Below the pieces are notes generated by a model. That model made no database searches. It saw nothing but the letters and a program-made list of their open reading frames with translations, and was not told where the DNA came from. Of a DNA stretch of 64,000 nt, positions 1 to 9,073 are shown one piece after another (position 1 is the first letter of the stretch; every line of letters begins with the position of its first letter). This DNA is from Spirosoma fluviale (GTDB taxonomy: Bacteria; Bacteroidota; Bacteroidia; Cytophagales; Spirosomataceae), in NCBI GenBank assembly GCA_945883625.1, contig CAMCXW010000003.1:1-64000 (forward strand), in the 5' to 3' direction. The position numbers and the translations under genes are program-made.

Positions 1-804
1 CAAGCGGTTCTGGCTGCTTATCCTCAATTGGGAGCGAATGCCGACAAGCTTTATCAGGTGAAAACCAAATGGGGTATTTCGGAGGATGTTCTTTTCCCAC
101 GTGAAGAAACGTTTGAATTTTTAGAAAATGTATTAACGGAGGTGATGACTTTGTTTCCTAGTCAATACATTCATATTGGTGGTGATGAATGTCCCAAAAC
201 CCAATGGAAGGAGAGTCGTTTTTGCCAAGATTTAATTAAGAAATTAGGCCTAAAGGACGAGCATGAATTACAAAGTTATTTCATTCGTCGGATCGATAAA
301 TTTGTCACATCTAAGGGGAAGAAACTACTCGGTTGGGATGAAATTCTTGAGGGTGGTCTTTCGCCCAATGCGATGGTGATGTCTTGGAGAGGTACGAAGG
401 GTGGTATCGAAGCTGCAAAACTGAAGCACGATGTGGTCATGTCGCCCAATTCCTATTTTTATTTGGATTACTATCAAACAGATCCTAAAAATGAGCCTAT
501 TGCCATTGGAGGTAACTTACCTTTAAGTAAGTGTTATTCGTTTGAGCCAGATTTACCTGAATTAAGTGCTGAAGAAGCCAAACATGTGGTAGGGATTCAA
601 GCCAACGTTTGGACTGAGTACATCAGTAATATAAATTATGCGGAATATATGACCTATCCGCGTGCTTTAGCACTTTCAGAAGTTTCGTGGTCGACGAAGG
701 AATCCAAAAATTATGCGGATTTCAAAAAGCGCTTAACGGGTCATTTGCCAGCTATGGATGCCTTGAAAATAAATTATTCAAAAGCATTTTTAAGCCAACC
801 TTAA
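1..804 (+). CDS. GH20 beta-N-acetylhexosaminidase, 5' truncated by window edge
   Basis: This is the C-terminal part of a glycoside hydrolase family 20 enzyme, which removes terminal GlcNAc or GalNAc from glycans by substrate-assisted catalysis. The frame is open from base 1 and already reads QAVLAAYPQLG, an internal GH20 strand, so the TTG at 28 is not the start. The catalytic Asp-Glu pair lies in HIGGDE near nucleotides 172-190, and later conserved tryptophans are present (GWDEILEGG, MSWRG, NVWTEY). Its stop shares TTAA (801-804) with the convergent sulfatase. Next to two sulfatases it probably acts on sulfated amino-sugar glycans; that is inference from context. Family assignment is firm; the substrate is unknown. 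Confidence 0.93.
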   Translation, partial: QAVLAAYPQLGANADKLYQVKTKWGISEDVLFPREETFEFLENVLTEVMTLFPSQYIHIGGDECPKTQWKESRFCQDLIKKLGLKDEHELQSYFIRRIDKFVTSKGKKLLGWDEILEGGLSPNAMVMSWRGTKGGIEAAKLKHDVVMSPNSYFYLDYYQTDPKNEPIAIGGNLPLSKCYSFEPDLPELSAEEAKHVVGIQANVWTEYISNINYAEYMTYPRALALSEVSWSTKESKNYADFKKRLTGHLPAMDALKINYSKAFLSQP

Positions 805-2270
805 AGTTTAGGATTTACGAATTCCCATTCTTTTATATGTGATGGACGATGTTGTTTTCGAACGATATCGTCCATTTGTTTTTGTAATTCTTTGTTTTCA
901 TTTGCAATATTATTGCGCTCAGAGGGATCTTTTGCTAAATCATAAATTTCCCACGGCGCGTTTATATTTTTTTTCATTTGGCTTTTTACTCCCTTAAACT
1001 GGCCGATTCGAACAGCGATTTGCCCTGATTTTTCAGGAAATTCAAAGTATAGAAAAGGATGGGTTACTTGCTTTTTGCCAAGAAGCGTGGGTAAAAATGA
1101 AATACCATCTGTGGACACAGGAATTTTTTGATTTGTTAATTCTGCTAAGGTGGCCATCAGGTCAAATTGAGCTGATGCGTGGTCTGTTACTTGTCCAGCT
1201 TTAATTTTTCCTGGCCAGCGAACAATCATCGGTTCCCGAATTCCTCCCTCATAAAGATCTTGTTTTCGGCCACGCAATCCCCCAACCGAATTAAAAAATT
1301 CAGTATCCACGCCACCCACATCAAATGTGGCACCATTATCACTCGAAAAGATGACAAGGGTATGCTCATCTATGTGGTGCTTTTTTAATTCTGTTAAGAT
1401 TCGCCCCACTTGCTTATCTAAATAAGTAATCATTGCGGCATACGTTGCCTTAGGGAATTTTGTAGGCACATAACCTCCCTTTTTTCCCGTGTATATGGTT
1501 TCCTGAAATTTTCCTTGATAGGCTTTTATCTCCTCCTCAGGTGCTTGCAAAGATAAATGGGGTAATGGTAGCGGTAGATAGAGAAAAAATGGCCTTGACT
1601 TATGCTGTTTTATAAATCCCAATGCTTTTTCCATCATTTTGGTTGCCGCATAGTCTTTGCCTTTGAACTTATCATAGTTGATGGAATCAATCGCCAGATT
1701 AGTTTCTCGGTATTCATGAACAAATTGATATGAATTGCGCAAGGTGTCCCACTTTCCATTTTCCCAAAGATGCGTTGGGTATAAATTATGTGCTTGCTTT
1801 TGGTCTAGAAACCCATACGAATAATCAAAGCCTTGTTCGTTTGGATTGCCTGTTGTATTGCTCATGCCTAATCCCCATTTGCCAACAAGCCCAGTTTGGT
1901 ATCCTGCCATTTTCATTAGTTTGGCGATGGTGAATGTATTTTCGGGTAAAGGCATTTGACCTCCTTCTTTATCATCTGCAAATCCACCCAATTCATAATT
2001 TCCTCGAATGTAGGAGTGTCCTGCATGAAGCCCCGTCATGAGCATACATCGTGCTGGGGCACAGACGGGCGCTCCGGTGTAATGTTGTGTAAATCGAATG
2101 CCTTCTTTCGCCATCGCATCTAAAAACGGCGTTTTGATTTTTTGCTGACCATAAGCGCCTAGTTCTCCATAACCCAAATCATCGGCGTAAATATAGATTA
2201 CGTTAGGTTTTTGTTGACCGTATACCACTGCTGATATACCCCAAAATAGTAGTAGTTTGAAAATTTTCAT
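801..2270 (-). CDS. S1-family sulfatase (arylsulfatase-like), exported
   Basis: A formylglycine-dependent sulfatase that hydrolyses sulfate esters. It has 489 residues, the usual family size. An N-terminal hydrophobic stretch of about 18 residues ending VYGQQ looks like a signal peptide, so it likely acts in the periplasm or outside the cell. Metal-binding Asp30-Asp31 are followed by the sulfatase signature C-A-P-A-R with Cys70 as the residue converted to formylglycine, and by SSDNGA for the second metal half-site. Its ATG overlaps the stop of the upstream sulfatase as ATGA (2267-2270), so the two are probably translationally coupled. No maturation enzyme is in the window. Substrate unknown; a sulfated glycan shared with the GH20 is plausible. 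Confidence 0.93.
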   Translation of the reverse strand: MKIFKLLLFWGISAVVYGQQKPNVIYIYADDLGYGELGAYGQQKIKTPFLDAMAKEGIRFTQHYTGAPVCAPARCMLMTGLHAGHSYIRGNYELGGFADDKEGGQMPLPENTFTIAKLMKMAGYQTGLVGKWGLGMSNTTGNPNEQGFDYSYGFLDQKQAHNLYPTHLWENGKWDTLRNSYQFVHEYRETNLAIDSINYDKFKGKDYAATKMMEKALGFIKQHKSRPFFLYLPLPLPHLSLQAPEEEIKAYQGKFQETIYTGKKGGYVPTKFPKATYAAMITYLDKQVGRILTELKKHHIDEHTLVIFSSDNGATFDVGGVDTEFFNSVGGLRGRKQDLYEGGIREPMIVRWPGKIKAGQVTDHASAQFDLMATLAELTNQKIPVSTDGISFLPTLLGKKQVTHPFLYFEFPEKSGQIAVRIGQFKGVKSQMKKNINAPWEIYDLAKDPSERNNIANENKELQKQMDDIVRKQHRPSHIKEWEFVNPKL

Positions 2271-3715
2271 GGTATCTCAACGATGCCTGGCATCCGGTTT
2301 TCAGTTCCTTTTACTTTCAATATATCATCCCCTATCTCATTTCGTGCTTGATTACCCAAGGCGATTAATTCGGCTAATTTCTCCGGATATTTTTCACTTA
2401 CATCATAACGTTCTCCTGGATCACGACGTAAGTCATAAAGACCTTGAGGAAATGGAAAATCGTCTTTTAATTTACCTGGAAATCCATCTTGTCCTGGCAT
2501 AAATCCTTCGTGAGTCCGACCGGCATGGGCAAATACAAGCTTCCACGAGCCTTTCCGTACGGCTTCTAAATTATTGGTTCGGTAATAATAATAAAATACT
2601 TTTCGGGGCTCCATATCTGGGATTCCCTGCATAAGTGCTTGGATGTTAACGCCATCAATTTTTTTGCGTGGCAATTGACTATTTGTTAAGGCACAGATTG
2701 TTGGCAATAAATCAATATTGGCCGCCAAGCTATTCTGTATTGTGCCCTCTGGAAGATGGCCTTTCCATTGAACAAGGAATGGAACGCGTTGGCCGCCCTC
2801 AAAAGAAGACCCTTTCGCTTCCCGTAGGCCTCCGGTAGAACCCGCATGATTTCCAAAATTCTGCCACGGGCCATTATCACTGGTGAAAATGACAATAGTG
2901 TTCTTTTCTAAGTTTAGTCGGCGCAACGTTTGTAATATTTGACCCACCGACCAGTCCATTTCCATCATGACGTCCCCATATAATCCTTGTTTACTTTTCC
3001 CTCTAAAAGATTCGGATGCATTGATGGGTACATGGGGCATTGGATTCGGAAGATAGAGGAAAAATGGTTTTGCTTTATTTCGTTCAATAAATTGAATGGA
3101 CTCTTTGGTTAGCATTTGGGTGATTTGTGCCTGATCATCCAAGGTTTTTATATAGGAGCTGGCATCGTTTCCTCGTATTAGCGGAAGCTCAGGGAATTTT
3201 CTTCTGGAGTTATTATCGGGTCTTGTTCCGTCGAAATATACCGGCCACATGTCGTTGGAGTAGGGTATACCCACATATTCATCAAATCCATGCTGGAGCG
3301 GTAAAAAATCTTTATGATCGCCCAAGTGCCATTTACCGAATATCCCTGTTCTATACCCGTTGGCTTTCAACAGTTCTGCGATGGTTTCTTCATCCGGATT
3401 AATTCCAACTTTTGAATTTGGGAAAAGGGCTCCTGAAATTCCAATGCGGTTTGGATAACAGCCCGTTAATAAGCCTGCTCGGGAAGCAGAGCAAACTGCC
3501 TGTGCTGAAAGAAAATGGGTGAACCGAACGCCTTCCTTTGCCATTTTATCTAAGTTGGGTGTTTGGTATTGACTCGCACCATAACAACTAAGATCTCCAT
3601 AGCCCAAATCATCCATCATGATGAGAATGACATTCGGTTTTTTTTGTGCCAATACAAATATGGGAATACACATTAGGGCCCAGCTAATTAAAATTTTTAA
3701 ATTCGATTTTGACAT
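2267..3715 (-). CDS. S1-family sulfatase, exported
   Basis: Second formylglycine-type sulfatase of the pair, 482 residues, first gene of the two. A signal-peptide-like N terminus (hydrophobic residues 8-22, ending VLAQKK) is followed by metal-binding Asp35-Asp36, the active-site signature C-S-A-S-R with Cys75, and a TSDNGP metal motif. The signature has Ala in place of the more usual Pro, a known variant. GGLREAKGSSFEGGQRVP resembles N-acetylgalactosamine- or N-acetylglucosamine-6-sulfatase subgroups, but I would not fix a substrate. Different active-site signatures in the two sulfatases suggest different sulfate positions on one glycan; this is inference. Confidence 0.93.
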   Translation of the reverse strand: MSKSNLKILISWALMCIPIFVLAQKKPNVILIMMDDLGYGDLSCYGASQYQTPNLDKMAKEGVRFTHFLSAQAVCSASRAGLLTGCYPNRIGISGALFPNSKVGINPDEETIAELLKANGYRTGIFGKWHLGDHKDFLPLQHGFDEYVGIPYSNDMWPVYFDGTRPDNNSRRKFPELPLIRGNDASSYIKTLDDQAQITQMLTKESIQFIERNKAKPFFLYLPNPMPHVPINASESFRGKSKQGLYGDVMMEMDWSVGQILQTLRRLNLEKNTIVIFTSDNGPWQNFGNHAGSTGGLREAKGSSFEGGQRVPFLVQWKGHLPEGTIQNSLAANIDLLPTICALTNSQLPRKKIDGVNIQALMQGIPDMEPRKVFYYYYRTNNLEAVRKGSWKLVFAHAGRTHEGFMPGQDGFPGKLKDDFPFPQGLYDLRRDPGERYDVSEKYPEKLAELIALGNQARNEIGDDILKVKGTENRMPGIVEIP

Positions 3716-3761
3716 AATTTTTATCGGTTTATATATAAACTAGTTTGGTAGAAGTTTTCTT

Positions 3762-6140
3762 TTAATCTATGCAATCCATGCCAATAGGTGCCCCATCAGG
3801 AATAGTAGGCGTTTGCATTGGTTTCCACTCACCTGGATTTGACTTAAATTGATCTATGGTGTGAATAAGGTAGTTGGCAAAAACACTTGGTTTTTTAACG
3901 TAAAATGCCCGAATTTCATTTACGGATGCATGCAACCCTGCAGCTGCCAACGGTGAAATTGTTGGCGCATTTGCGGTATTTAATAAGGAAGAAAGCACCT
4001 TAAAATTGATTGTTTCTTGTGCCGCTTGTAGATAGCTATCTTGGTGCACTCGATACATTGTCGCTTGTAAGAGTGTTTGTAGGGTTTCCGTAAGCCCTAA
4101 TTGGCTTGCGTCGATAGCTTTGTTTCCAGCCAACCGCGACAATCGATCTGGATGAACTAAAAAATCCAAGGTGAAGTCGGCCGCCGATTCTACCGCGCCA
4201 AATGGGTCGAATGTAAGCCCCGTCTTTCCTTTAAATGATTCGCGCGTTCGTTCGTAATTAAATGCTCTAGGAGGGAATAAGGATAGTTTTTCTTTTGGAA
4301 TAGCTAATGTTTGTGCGTCCAAAGTTTGCATAACAGCCTTTAATGCTTGAATCTGTAAATTTTTAGGAGCTGGTGACAAGACCGTTTCCTTGCCGCCGCG
4401 AACGGCATAATTATATTCATAACCACCTATGATTTTTGTGGCAGCCTCTGTTTGGTAGCGATGCAAAAAGTACAAAGGCACAAAGACATCCTCTAAATGT
4501 GAGTAGGTCTCGTTTGGACGGATATTCGCTACGGAGAAGTTGGCAATAGCTTTTTTACGAACGGCCAACAAATGATCCAATTCATCCACTATTGTTTTTC
4601 CATTATCCCAAAGATGGGCCAAAATATGTGCGCCGCCTGGATTGCGTGCATCTGCATCCGTTATAAACCGCATTCCTTTGGCATAAGCTTGATCAATTAC
4701 TTGATTTAATTCAGTGCTATTTGCGTGATTTCCATAGGCATAATCCACTGTTACTTTATCCCATTCGCCTATTTTAGTGTCATACGCATGGCTGAAATCC
4801 ATTTGATCGCCTTTGAAATTAATTTGGGGATGGGGATAATCCATGACGCTTGAATTTCCTAGCGCACTGGCAGCATAATTATGGGCAAATCCTAGGGTAT
4901 GCCCTATTTCATGTGCAGCTAATTGGCGTATGCGAGCCAGGGCCATGGCTAACATAGGTCCATTTGTTGACCCATCGATCGCAAATGGTGCGTTCATAAG
5001 CGCTTGAGCGATTAAAAAATCTTGCCGAATGCGAAGGCTACCTAGGCTAACGTGGCCTTTCATGATTTCCCCGGTTCTAGGGTCAGCAATGCTGGCGCCA
5101 TAACTCCAACCGCGTGTGGAACGGTGCACCCATTGAATGACGTGATAACGAATATCAAGCGGATCTGCTCCTTCAGGTAACAATTTAATTTGGAATGCAT
5201 CCTTATATCCAATGGCTTCAAATGCCTGGTTCCACCAGCGTCCTCCTTCCATAAGTGCGGAACGAATGGGTTCAGGCGTTCCATTATCTAAATAATAAAT
5301 AATTGGTTTAACTGCCTCACTTACAGGCAATTGCGGATATTTTTTTTCTAATCGATGGCGTGTAATCCATTTCTTTTCAATAACTTCTTGTACTGGGGAC
5401 GCATAATCTAGAAATGTAATGGCATTGGCTCCAGATCGCGGATCAAATAAGCGCGGCGTGTAGGCGGAATCTGGCAATTCAATAAATGAATGGTGTTCGA
5501 CAACGGTCACATAGTCCGCATTAGGAGCAACTGATTTAATTTCAGCCCCTGTTCCATTTCCCGCAAAGGTTAAACGTGCTTCAAATTCTGAATTTTTAGG
5601 AAATGATTTGGTGTGTTCTAATGCCAATGAACTTTTGGATTTATCTAAACTATATGTTCCTTGCTTTGCTTGAGCTAATCGCTTCAATACACCATGCGCA
5701 TCTTGCATCAGAAAGTCGGTGAAATCAATTAAATAAGCCCCATCACTGCTGCTTTCGATTTTAAATCCGAATAAAACTGATTTCGCAAATGCTTGTTGGA
5801 CCGAAATTTTTTCCAACGAATTACTCGTATTTGCCCGGTAACGGCTATTTGGTTGGATCAAAAAGAGTTTATTTCCTTGTTTTTCAAAATAGACAACTTG
5901 CTCATTGCCGAGTTGGCCACGATCTAAACCAAGGTCGTTATTTCCCACTCCTTGAGCGAGCGAGTAGGCGTATAAAAACTCGTGGTTAAGTTTAGTGACT
6001 TCAAGAAAAATTTTATCGTTTGGCTCATCGTAATAAAAATTAAAGTAACCCGAATGGGCCTTCATGGATTTGACTTTATCAGCGATTTGAGCTTGCGCTC
6101 CCATGCTTAGGAGTAGGAAAAGCAGGATGTATATTCTCAT
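3762..6140 (-). CDS. Secreted zinc-dependent metalloprotease (metzincin; DUF5117/DUF4953 type)
   Basis: A 792-residue protein with a signal peptide (MRIYILLFLLLSMGAQAQ). The zinc site is the metzincin motif H-E-I-G-H-T-L-G-F-A-H with His410, Glu411, His414 and His420, followed by a Met-turn candidate at Met433 (SSVMDYP). The N-terminal 350 residues match the all-beta region typical of the Bacteroidota proteins annotated as zinc-dependent metalloprotease with DUF5117. It is presumably exported and degrades or processes proteins outside the cytoplasm. It lies upstream of the sulfatases on the same strand with a 46-base gap, so co-transcription is possible. Substrate unknown. Confidence 0.88.
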   Translation of the reverse strand: MRIYILLFLLLSMGAQAQIADKVKSMKAHSGYFNFYYDEPNDKIFLEVTKLNHEFLYAYSLAQGVGNNDLGLDRGQLGNEQVVYFEKQGNKLFLIQPNSRYRANTSNSLEKISVQQAFAKSVLFGFKIESSSDGAYLIDFTDFLMQDAHGVLKRLAQAKQGTYSLDKSKSSLALEHTKSFPKNSEFEARLTFAGNGTGAEIKSVAPNADYVTVVEHHSFIELPDSAYTPRLFDPRSGANAITFLDYASPVQEVIEKKWITRHRLEKKYPQLPVSEAVKPIIYYLDNGTPEPIRSALMEGGRWWNQAFEAIGYKDAFQIKLLPEGADPLDIRYHVIQWVHRSTRGWSYGASIADPRTGEIMKGHVSLGSLRIRQDFLIAQALMNAPFAIDGSTNGPMLAMALARIRQLAAHEIGHTLGFAHNYAASALGNSSVMDYPHPQINFKGDQMDFSHAYDTKIGEWDKVTVDYAYGNHANSTELNQVIDQAYAKGMRFITDADARNPGGAHILAHLWDNGKTIVDELDHLLAVRKKAIANFSVANIRPNETYSHLEDVFVPLYFLHRYQTEAATKIIGGYEYNYAVRGGKETVLSPAPKNLQIQALKAVMQTLDAQTLAIPKEKLSLFPPRAFNYERTRESFKGKTGLTFDPFGAVESAADFTLDFLVHPDRLSRLAGNKAIDASQLGLTETLQTLLQATMYRVHQDSYLQAAQETINFKVLSSLLNTANAPTISPLAAAGLHASVNEIRAFYVKKPSVFANYLIHTIDQFKSNPGEWKPMQTPTIPDGAPIGMDCID

Positions 6141-6289
6141 AATCGAATGTAAGAATTATTTCTTTTTTTTGTACATCTGACCAATGGAAGTTGGTGTCTT
6201 TTTTGAGTTCATTTCGAATAAGTAGCCGGTCAGTTCAGTTTGATTTATTGATCAAATTCTCTAACATTGAATCTAAAATTCCAAATCAA

Positions 6290-7150
6290 ATGAAAAAAAT
6301 CATATGTATTTTACTTGTGTTGTTGTCTGCAGATATACAGGCAAAGCCATTACGCATTTTGTTTATTGGGGCTCATCCTGATGATTGTGATATTAAAGGG
6401 GGTGGTACCGCTGCACTTTATGTGCAAATGGGGCACGAAGTAAAGTTTTTATCTGTCACGAATGGCGATGCGGGCCATCAATCTCAGGGTGGTGGGATGC
6501 TTGCGAAACGTCGTATCGCCGAAACGCGTGAAGTTGCTAAGCGTTTAGGTGTTGCCTATGATGTTTTGGATAATCATGATGGTGAATTGTTGCCAACCTT
6601 GGAAATTCGTTTGCAAATTATTCGAAAAATTCGTGAGTGGAAAGCAGATGTGGTGATTGCTCCGCGGACGAATGATTACCATCCAGATCATCGCTATACG
6701 GGTGTACTTGTTCAGGATGCTGCATTTATGGTGGGCGTTCCGAATGTGGCGCCTGATGTGGAGCCCTTGCGCAAGAATCCCGTGTTTCTTTATTTTCAAG
6801 ATAATTTCAAGAAACCTAACCCATTTCAATCAGATATTGCGGTGGATATTACGCCGGTAATTGAAAAAAAGTTAGCTGGTTTGGATGCACATCAATCGCA
6901 GTTTTATGAGTGGCTTCCTTGGATTGGTAATTATGAAGCAGATGTACCTAAAGACCCTTCAAAATACCTGGAATATTTGCTTCAAAAGCGGGTGGCTAAG
7001 CCTAATGCTGACGTTCAAAAATCGTTAGTTAAATGGTATGGTGAGGCTAAGGCAGCTATTGTACGCTATGCTGAAGCTTTCGAGATTTGTGAATATGGTT
7101 CGCAACCAAGTGAAGCAGAAATTCGTACTTTATTTCCGATGTTAAAATAG
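6290..7150 (+). CDS. PIG-L/LmbE-family deacetylase, secreted
   Basis: A 286-residue protein of the zinc-dependent PIG-L/LmbE fold, which removes N-acetyl groups from GlcNAc-containing molecules. The metal motif GAHPDD and the second motif DYHPDH are intact. I place the start at ATG 6290 because the following residues (MKKIICILLVLLSADIQA) form a signal peptide; the in-frame codons back to 6191 read as non-coding leader. Secretion and the nearby hexosaminidase and sulfatases suggest amino-sugar glycan processing, which is inference. It converges on the rhodopsin gene with a bidirectional terminator between them. Confidence 0.9.
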   Translation: MKKIICILLVLLSADIQAKPLRILFIGAHPDDCDIKGGGTAALYVQMGHEVKFLSVTNGDAGHQSQGGGMLAKRRIAETREVAKRLGVAYDVLDNHDGELLPTLEIRLQIIRKIREWKADVVIAPRTNDYHPDHRYTGVLVQDAAFMVGVPNVAPDVEPLRKNPVFLYFQDNFKKPNPFQSDIAVDITPVIEKKLAGLDAHQSQFYEWLPWIGNYEADVPKDPSKYLEYLLQKRVAKPNADVQKSLVKWYGEAKAAIVRYAEAFEICEYGSQPSEAEIRTLFPMLK

Positions 7151-7296
7151 GATTAGCCACTACTTCTGATTGCCGTCTTGTGTGGGATGTTTATTGAATT
7201 TAACCCGTTTGGCATGTATACAATCATTACCTCGTGTACTAACTATTTTCGAAGTGATAGGATTGCCAAAATAAAAGTACCTGTAAACAAAAAAAA

Positions 7297-7324
7297 GAAA
7301 GGCCATGATTGGCCTTTCTTTTTT
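7297..7324. terminator. Bidirectional intrinsic terminator between deacetylase and rhodopsin
   Basis: Stem AAGAAAGGCC with its complement GGCCTTTCTT around a 6-base loop. It is flanked by an A-run on the left and a T-run on the right, so it works as a U-tailed terminator in both directions. It closes both the deacetylase (stop 7150) and the rhodopsin gene (stop 7345). Confidence 0.85.
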
Positions 7325-7344
7325 ACTATAATCAATTCTGATAA

Positions 7345-8067
7345 TTAAGCTTTTGCAGCTGAAGCTCCTTTTGCAATGCTGTAAACAACTAAACCGAAAC
7401 CGATTTTGTTGATAGCATCCGCAATGTTGTAAGCTAGGTCAATGTTGCCTGCCATGCCACTTAATAAGTTGCCTGGTAACATCATGTAACCGATTGGATA
7501 GATTGCCCAGCCCACTAAAGTGAACCAACGCATTACTTTGTATCCTGATTTCACGTGCTCGTTATCTGAAGCAGCAGCTAATTTAGATGCCTCACCAGCG
7601 TAGATTTCGTAGATAATCACAGCCCATCCTAATGTTGAGATGATACCCCACATTACGTTTTGCTCTGGAACTACTGCCTCACCGATGTAACCTGCAACTA
7701 ACATCACAACAGATCCGAAGATCAAGCGAGAAAGCATACCTGTTTTTGCACCAGCTGGCTTAAGGATTAAGAAATACTCGATACACATCAAAGGTACAGT
7801 TAATGTCCAGTCAATGTAACGGAATTGAGTTGGTGACTCATGTGTTTCCAACCATACACCACGCATGTAGAAATAATGAACTGCAGCAATGAATGTAATT
7901 AATGCGGAAATTAATAATGATGTTTTCCACTTGTCATTAACTGTACCTCTTTCTACAATGAAAAAGATTGATGCAGCTAACATCGACATGTAACCTGTAA
8001 AGAAGGTAAATCCAATGTAATCTCCGGCTGCTAATGAGCCATCCAGTAAAATGTTTAATGTTTCCAT
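7345..8067 (-). CDS. Proteorhodopsin, light-driven proton pump
   Basis: A 240-residue seven-helix microbial rhodopsin in the inner membrane. The helix-C motif RYIDWTLTVPLMCIEYF gives Asp86 (proton acceptor), Thr90 and Glu97 (donor): the D-T-E signature of outward proton pumps, not the N-D-Q of sodium pumps. The retinal Schiff-base lysine is Lys221 (ADAINK) with Asp217 as counter-ion partner, and His64 matches the conserved His of proteorhodopsins. The tuning position equivalent to 105 is Met94, usual in green-absorbing Bacteroidota pumps. It follows blh and crtY on the same strand, with a 142-base AT-rich gap that leaves room for its own promoter; I saw no exact promoter match there. Confidence 0.97.
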   Translation of the reverse strand: METLNILLDGSLAAGDYIGFTFFTGYMSMLAASIFFIVERGTVNDKWKTSLLISALITFIAAVHYFYMRGVWLETHESPTQFRYIDWTLTVPLMCIEYFLILKPAGAKTGMLSRLIFGSVVMLVAGYIGEAVVPEQNVMWGIISTLGWAVIIYEIYAGEASKLAAASDNEHVKSGYKVMRWFTLVGWAIYPIGYMMLPGNLLSGMAGNIDLAYNIADAINKIGFGLVVYSIAKGASAAKA

Positions 8068-8209
8068 AATTGAAAATGTTTAAGTGATAAATAATAAGTA
8101 TTAAGGTGTTTAAGAAATGATTTCGAAAGTTAAACACTTTAATTTTAAAATTGTTTTTTTTCTATTAAAAAATTTAAAATTTAAATAAAAATTATGCAAA
8201 CTAGTTAGC

Positions 8210-9073
8210 TTATAGCCTTTTGGGAATGATTTTATGCATTAAAAAAAAATGAGGTAAAGTTAAAATTGACAGAAAAATAAATGAATGTGCGAGCCATTTT
8301 TCGGCACTGATTAACATGATATAGGTTATACCTGAAATAAATGCTAAAAACGTAAATGGTAATAACCTGATATAAAGAGTTTTCATGTTAATCTCTAAAG
8401 ATCTCGATAGAACACGTAGGCTGTATACGGAATGGCAACAGGCAAAATAGATCATAAATGCGGGTAGTATGGGTAAAAAAGTGCCTATTAATAGCGTCAT
8501 ACCCGTATTTATAAAGTAGGAGGTATGTTCCTTTTGAAACCCGATTAGCATACAAACGATATAAAAACTTATAGGTAAGGCATCGAAGGGAATTTGAATA
8601 CCCAAATTAAAGTTTTGTACTATTTTTAAAACTTCTTCAGCATGTTGGGAAAGAATAAATCCTAGAATTCCCATACCTAAAATAAGTGATCTGAATAACT
8701 GGAGGTAATATATGTAGTCGAAACTTGTCTTTTTTGAAATAAATGTGGTTTCTAAATCACCGAAGTGAAAAACGGATATACCTATGAAAATGATAAAGGA
8801 TATTAGGGGGAAATAAAACCATAATACGCCATAGGCAATCATTACTGAGATATATTTTAAGATGAAGTAATAGATATTAAACGCTTTATTTTGGGTGCGC
8901 GCCAACTGATTTGCTACTAAATGATCTGCCGCACCATGTGGAATGCCTAAAGTGGCTAATAAAAATATACAGAACCCCCATTCTACCTGAACGGGCATAT
9001 TTTTCCAAAGGCCCGTAAGTAGCAAGTAACCAATTCCTATAATTACACCAAATGTTCGGTATAAATTTGTCAT
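8210..9073 (-). CDS. blh: Brp/Blh-family beta-carotene 15,15'-dioxygenase
   Basis: This membrane enzyme splits beta-carotene into two retinal molecules, supplying the chromophore of the adjacent rhodopsin. The 287 residues form about eight hydrophobic segments and carry the family's histidine motifs in order: GIPHGAADH, SVFHFGD, CCHS and TLPHFFLMH. These histidines bind the catalytic iron. Its ATG at 9073 overlaps the stop of crtY by 4 bases, so the two are likely co-translated. Confidence is high from motifs and context. Confidence 0.94.
   Translation of the reverse strand: MTNLYRTFGVIIGIGYLLLTGLWKNMPVQVEWGFCIFLLATLGIPHGAADHLVANQLARTQNKAFNIYYFILKYISVMIAYGVLWFYFPLISFIIFIGISVFHFGDLETTFISKKTSFDYIYYLQLFRSLILGMGILGFILSQHAEEVLKIVQNFNLGIQIPFDALPISFYIVCMLIGFQKEHTSYFINTGMTLLIGTFLPILPAFMIYFACCHSVYSLRVLSRSLEINMKTLYIRLLPFTFLAFISGITYIMLISAEKWLAHSFIFLSILTLPHFFLMHKIIPKRL

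Noticed and set aside
28..30. TTG at 28 as the hexosaminidase start
   Set aside because: The frame is open to base 1 and encodes conserved internal GH20 residues, so the gene is truncated by the window edge.
7345..8067. Sodium-pumping (NDQ) or chloride-pumping rhodopsin
   Set aside because: The helix-C residues are Asp, Thr, Glu, the proton-pump signature.
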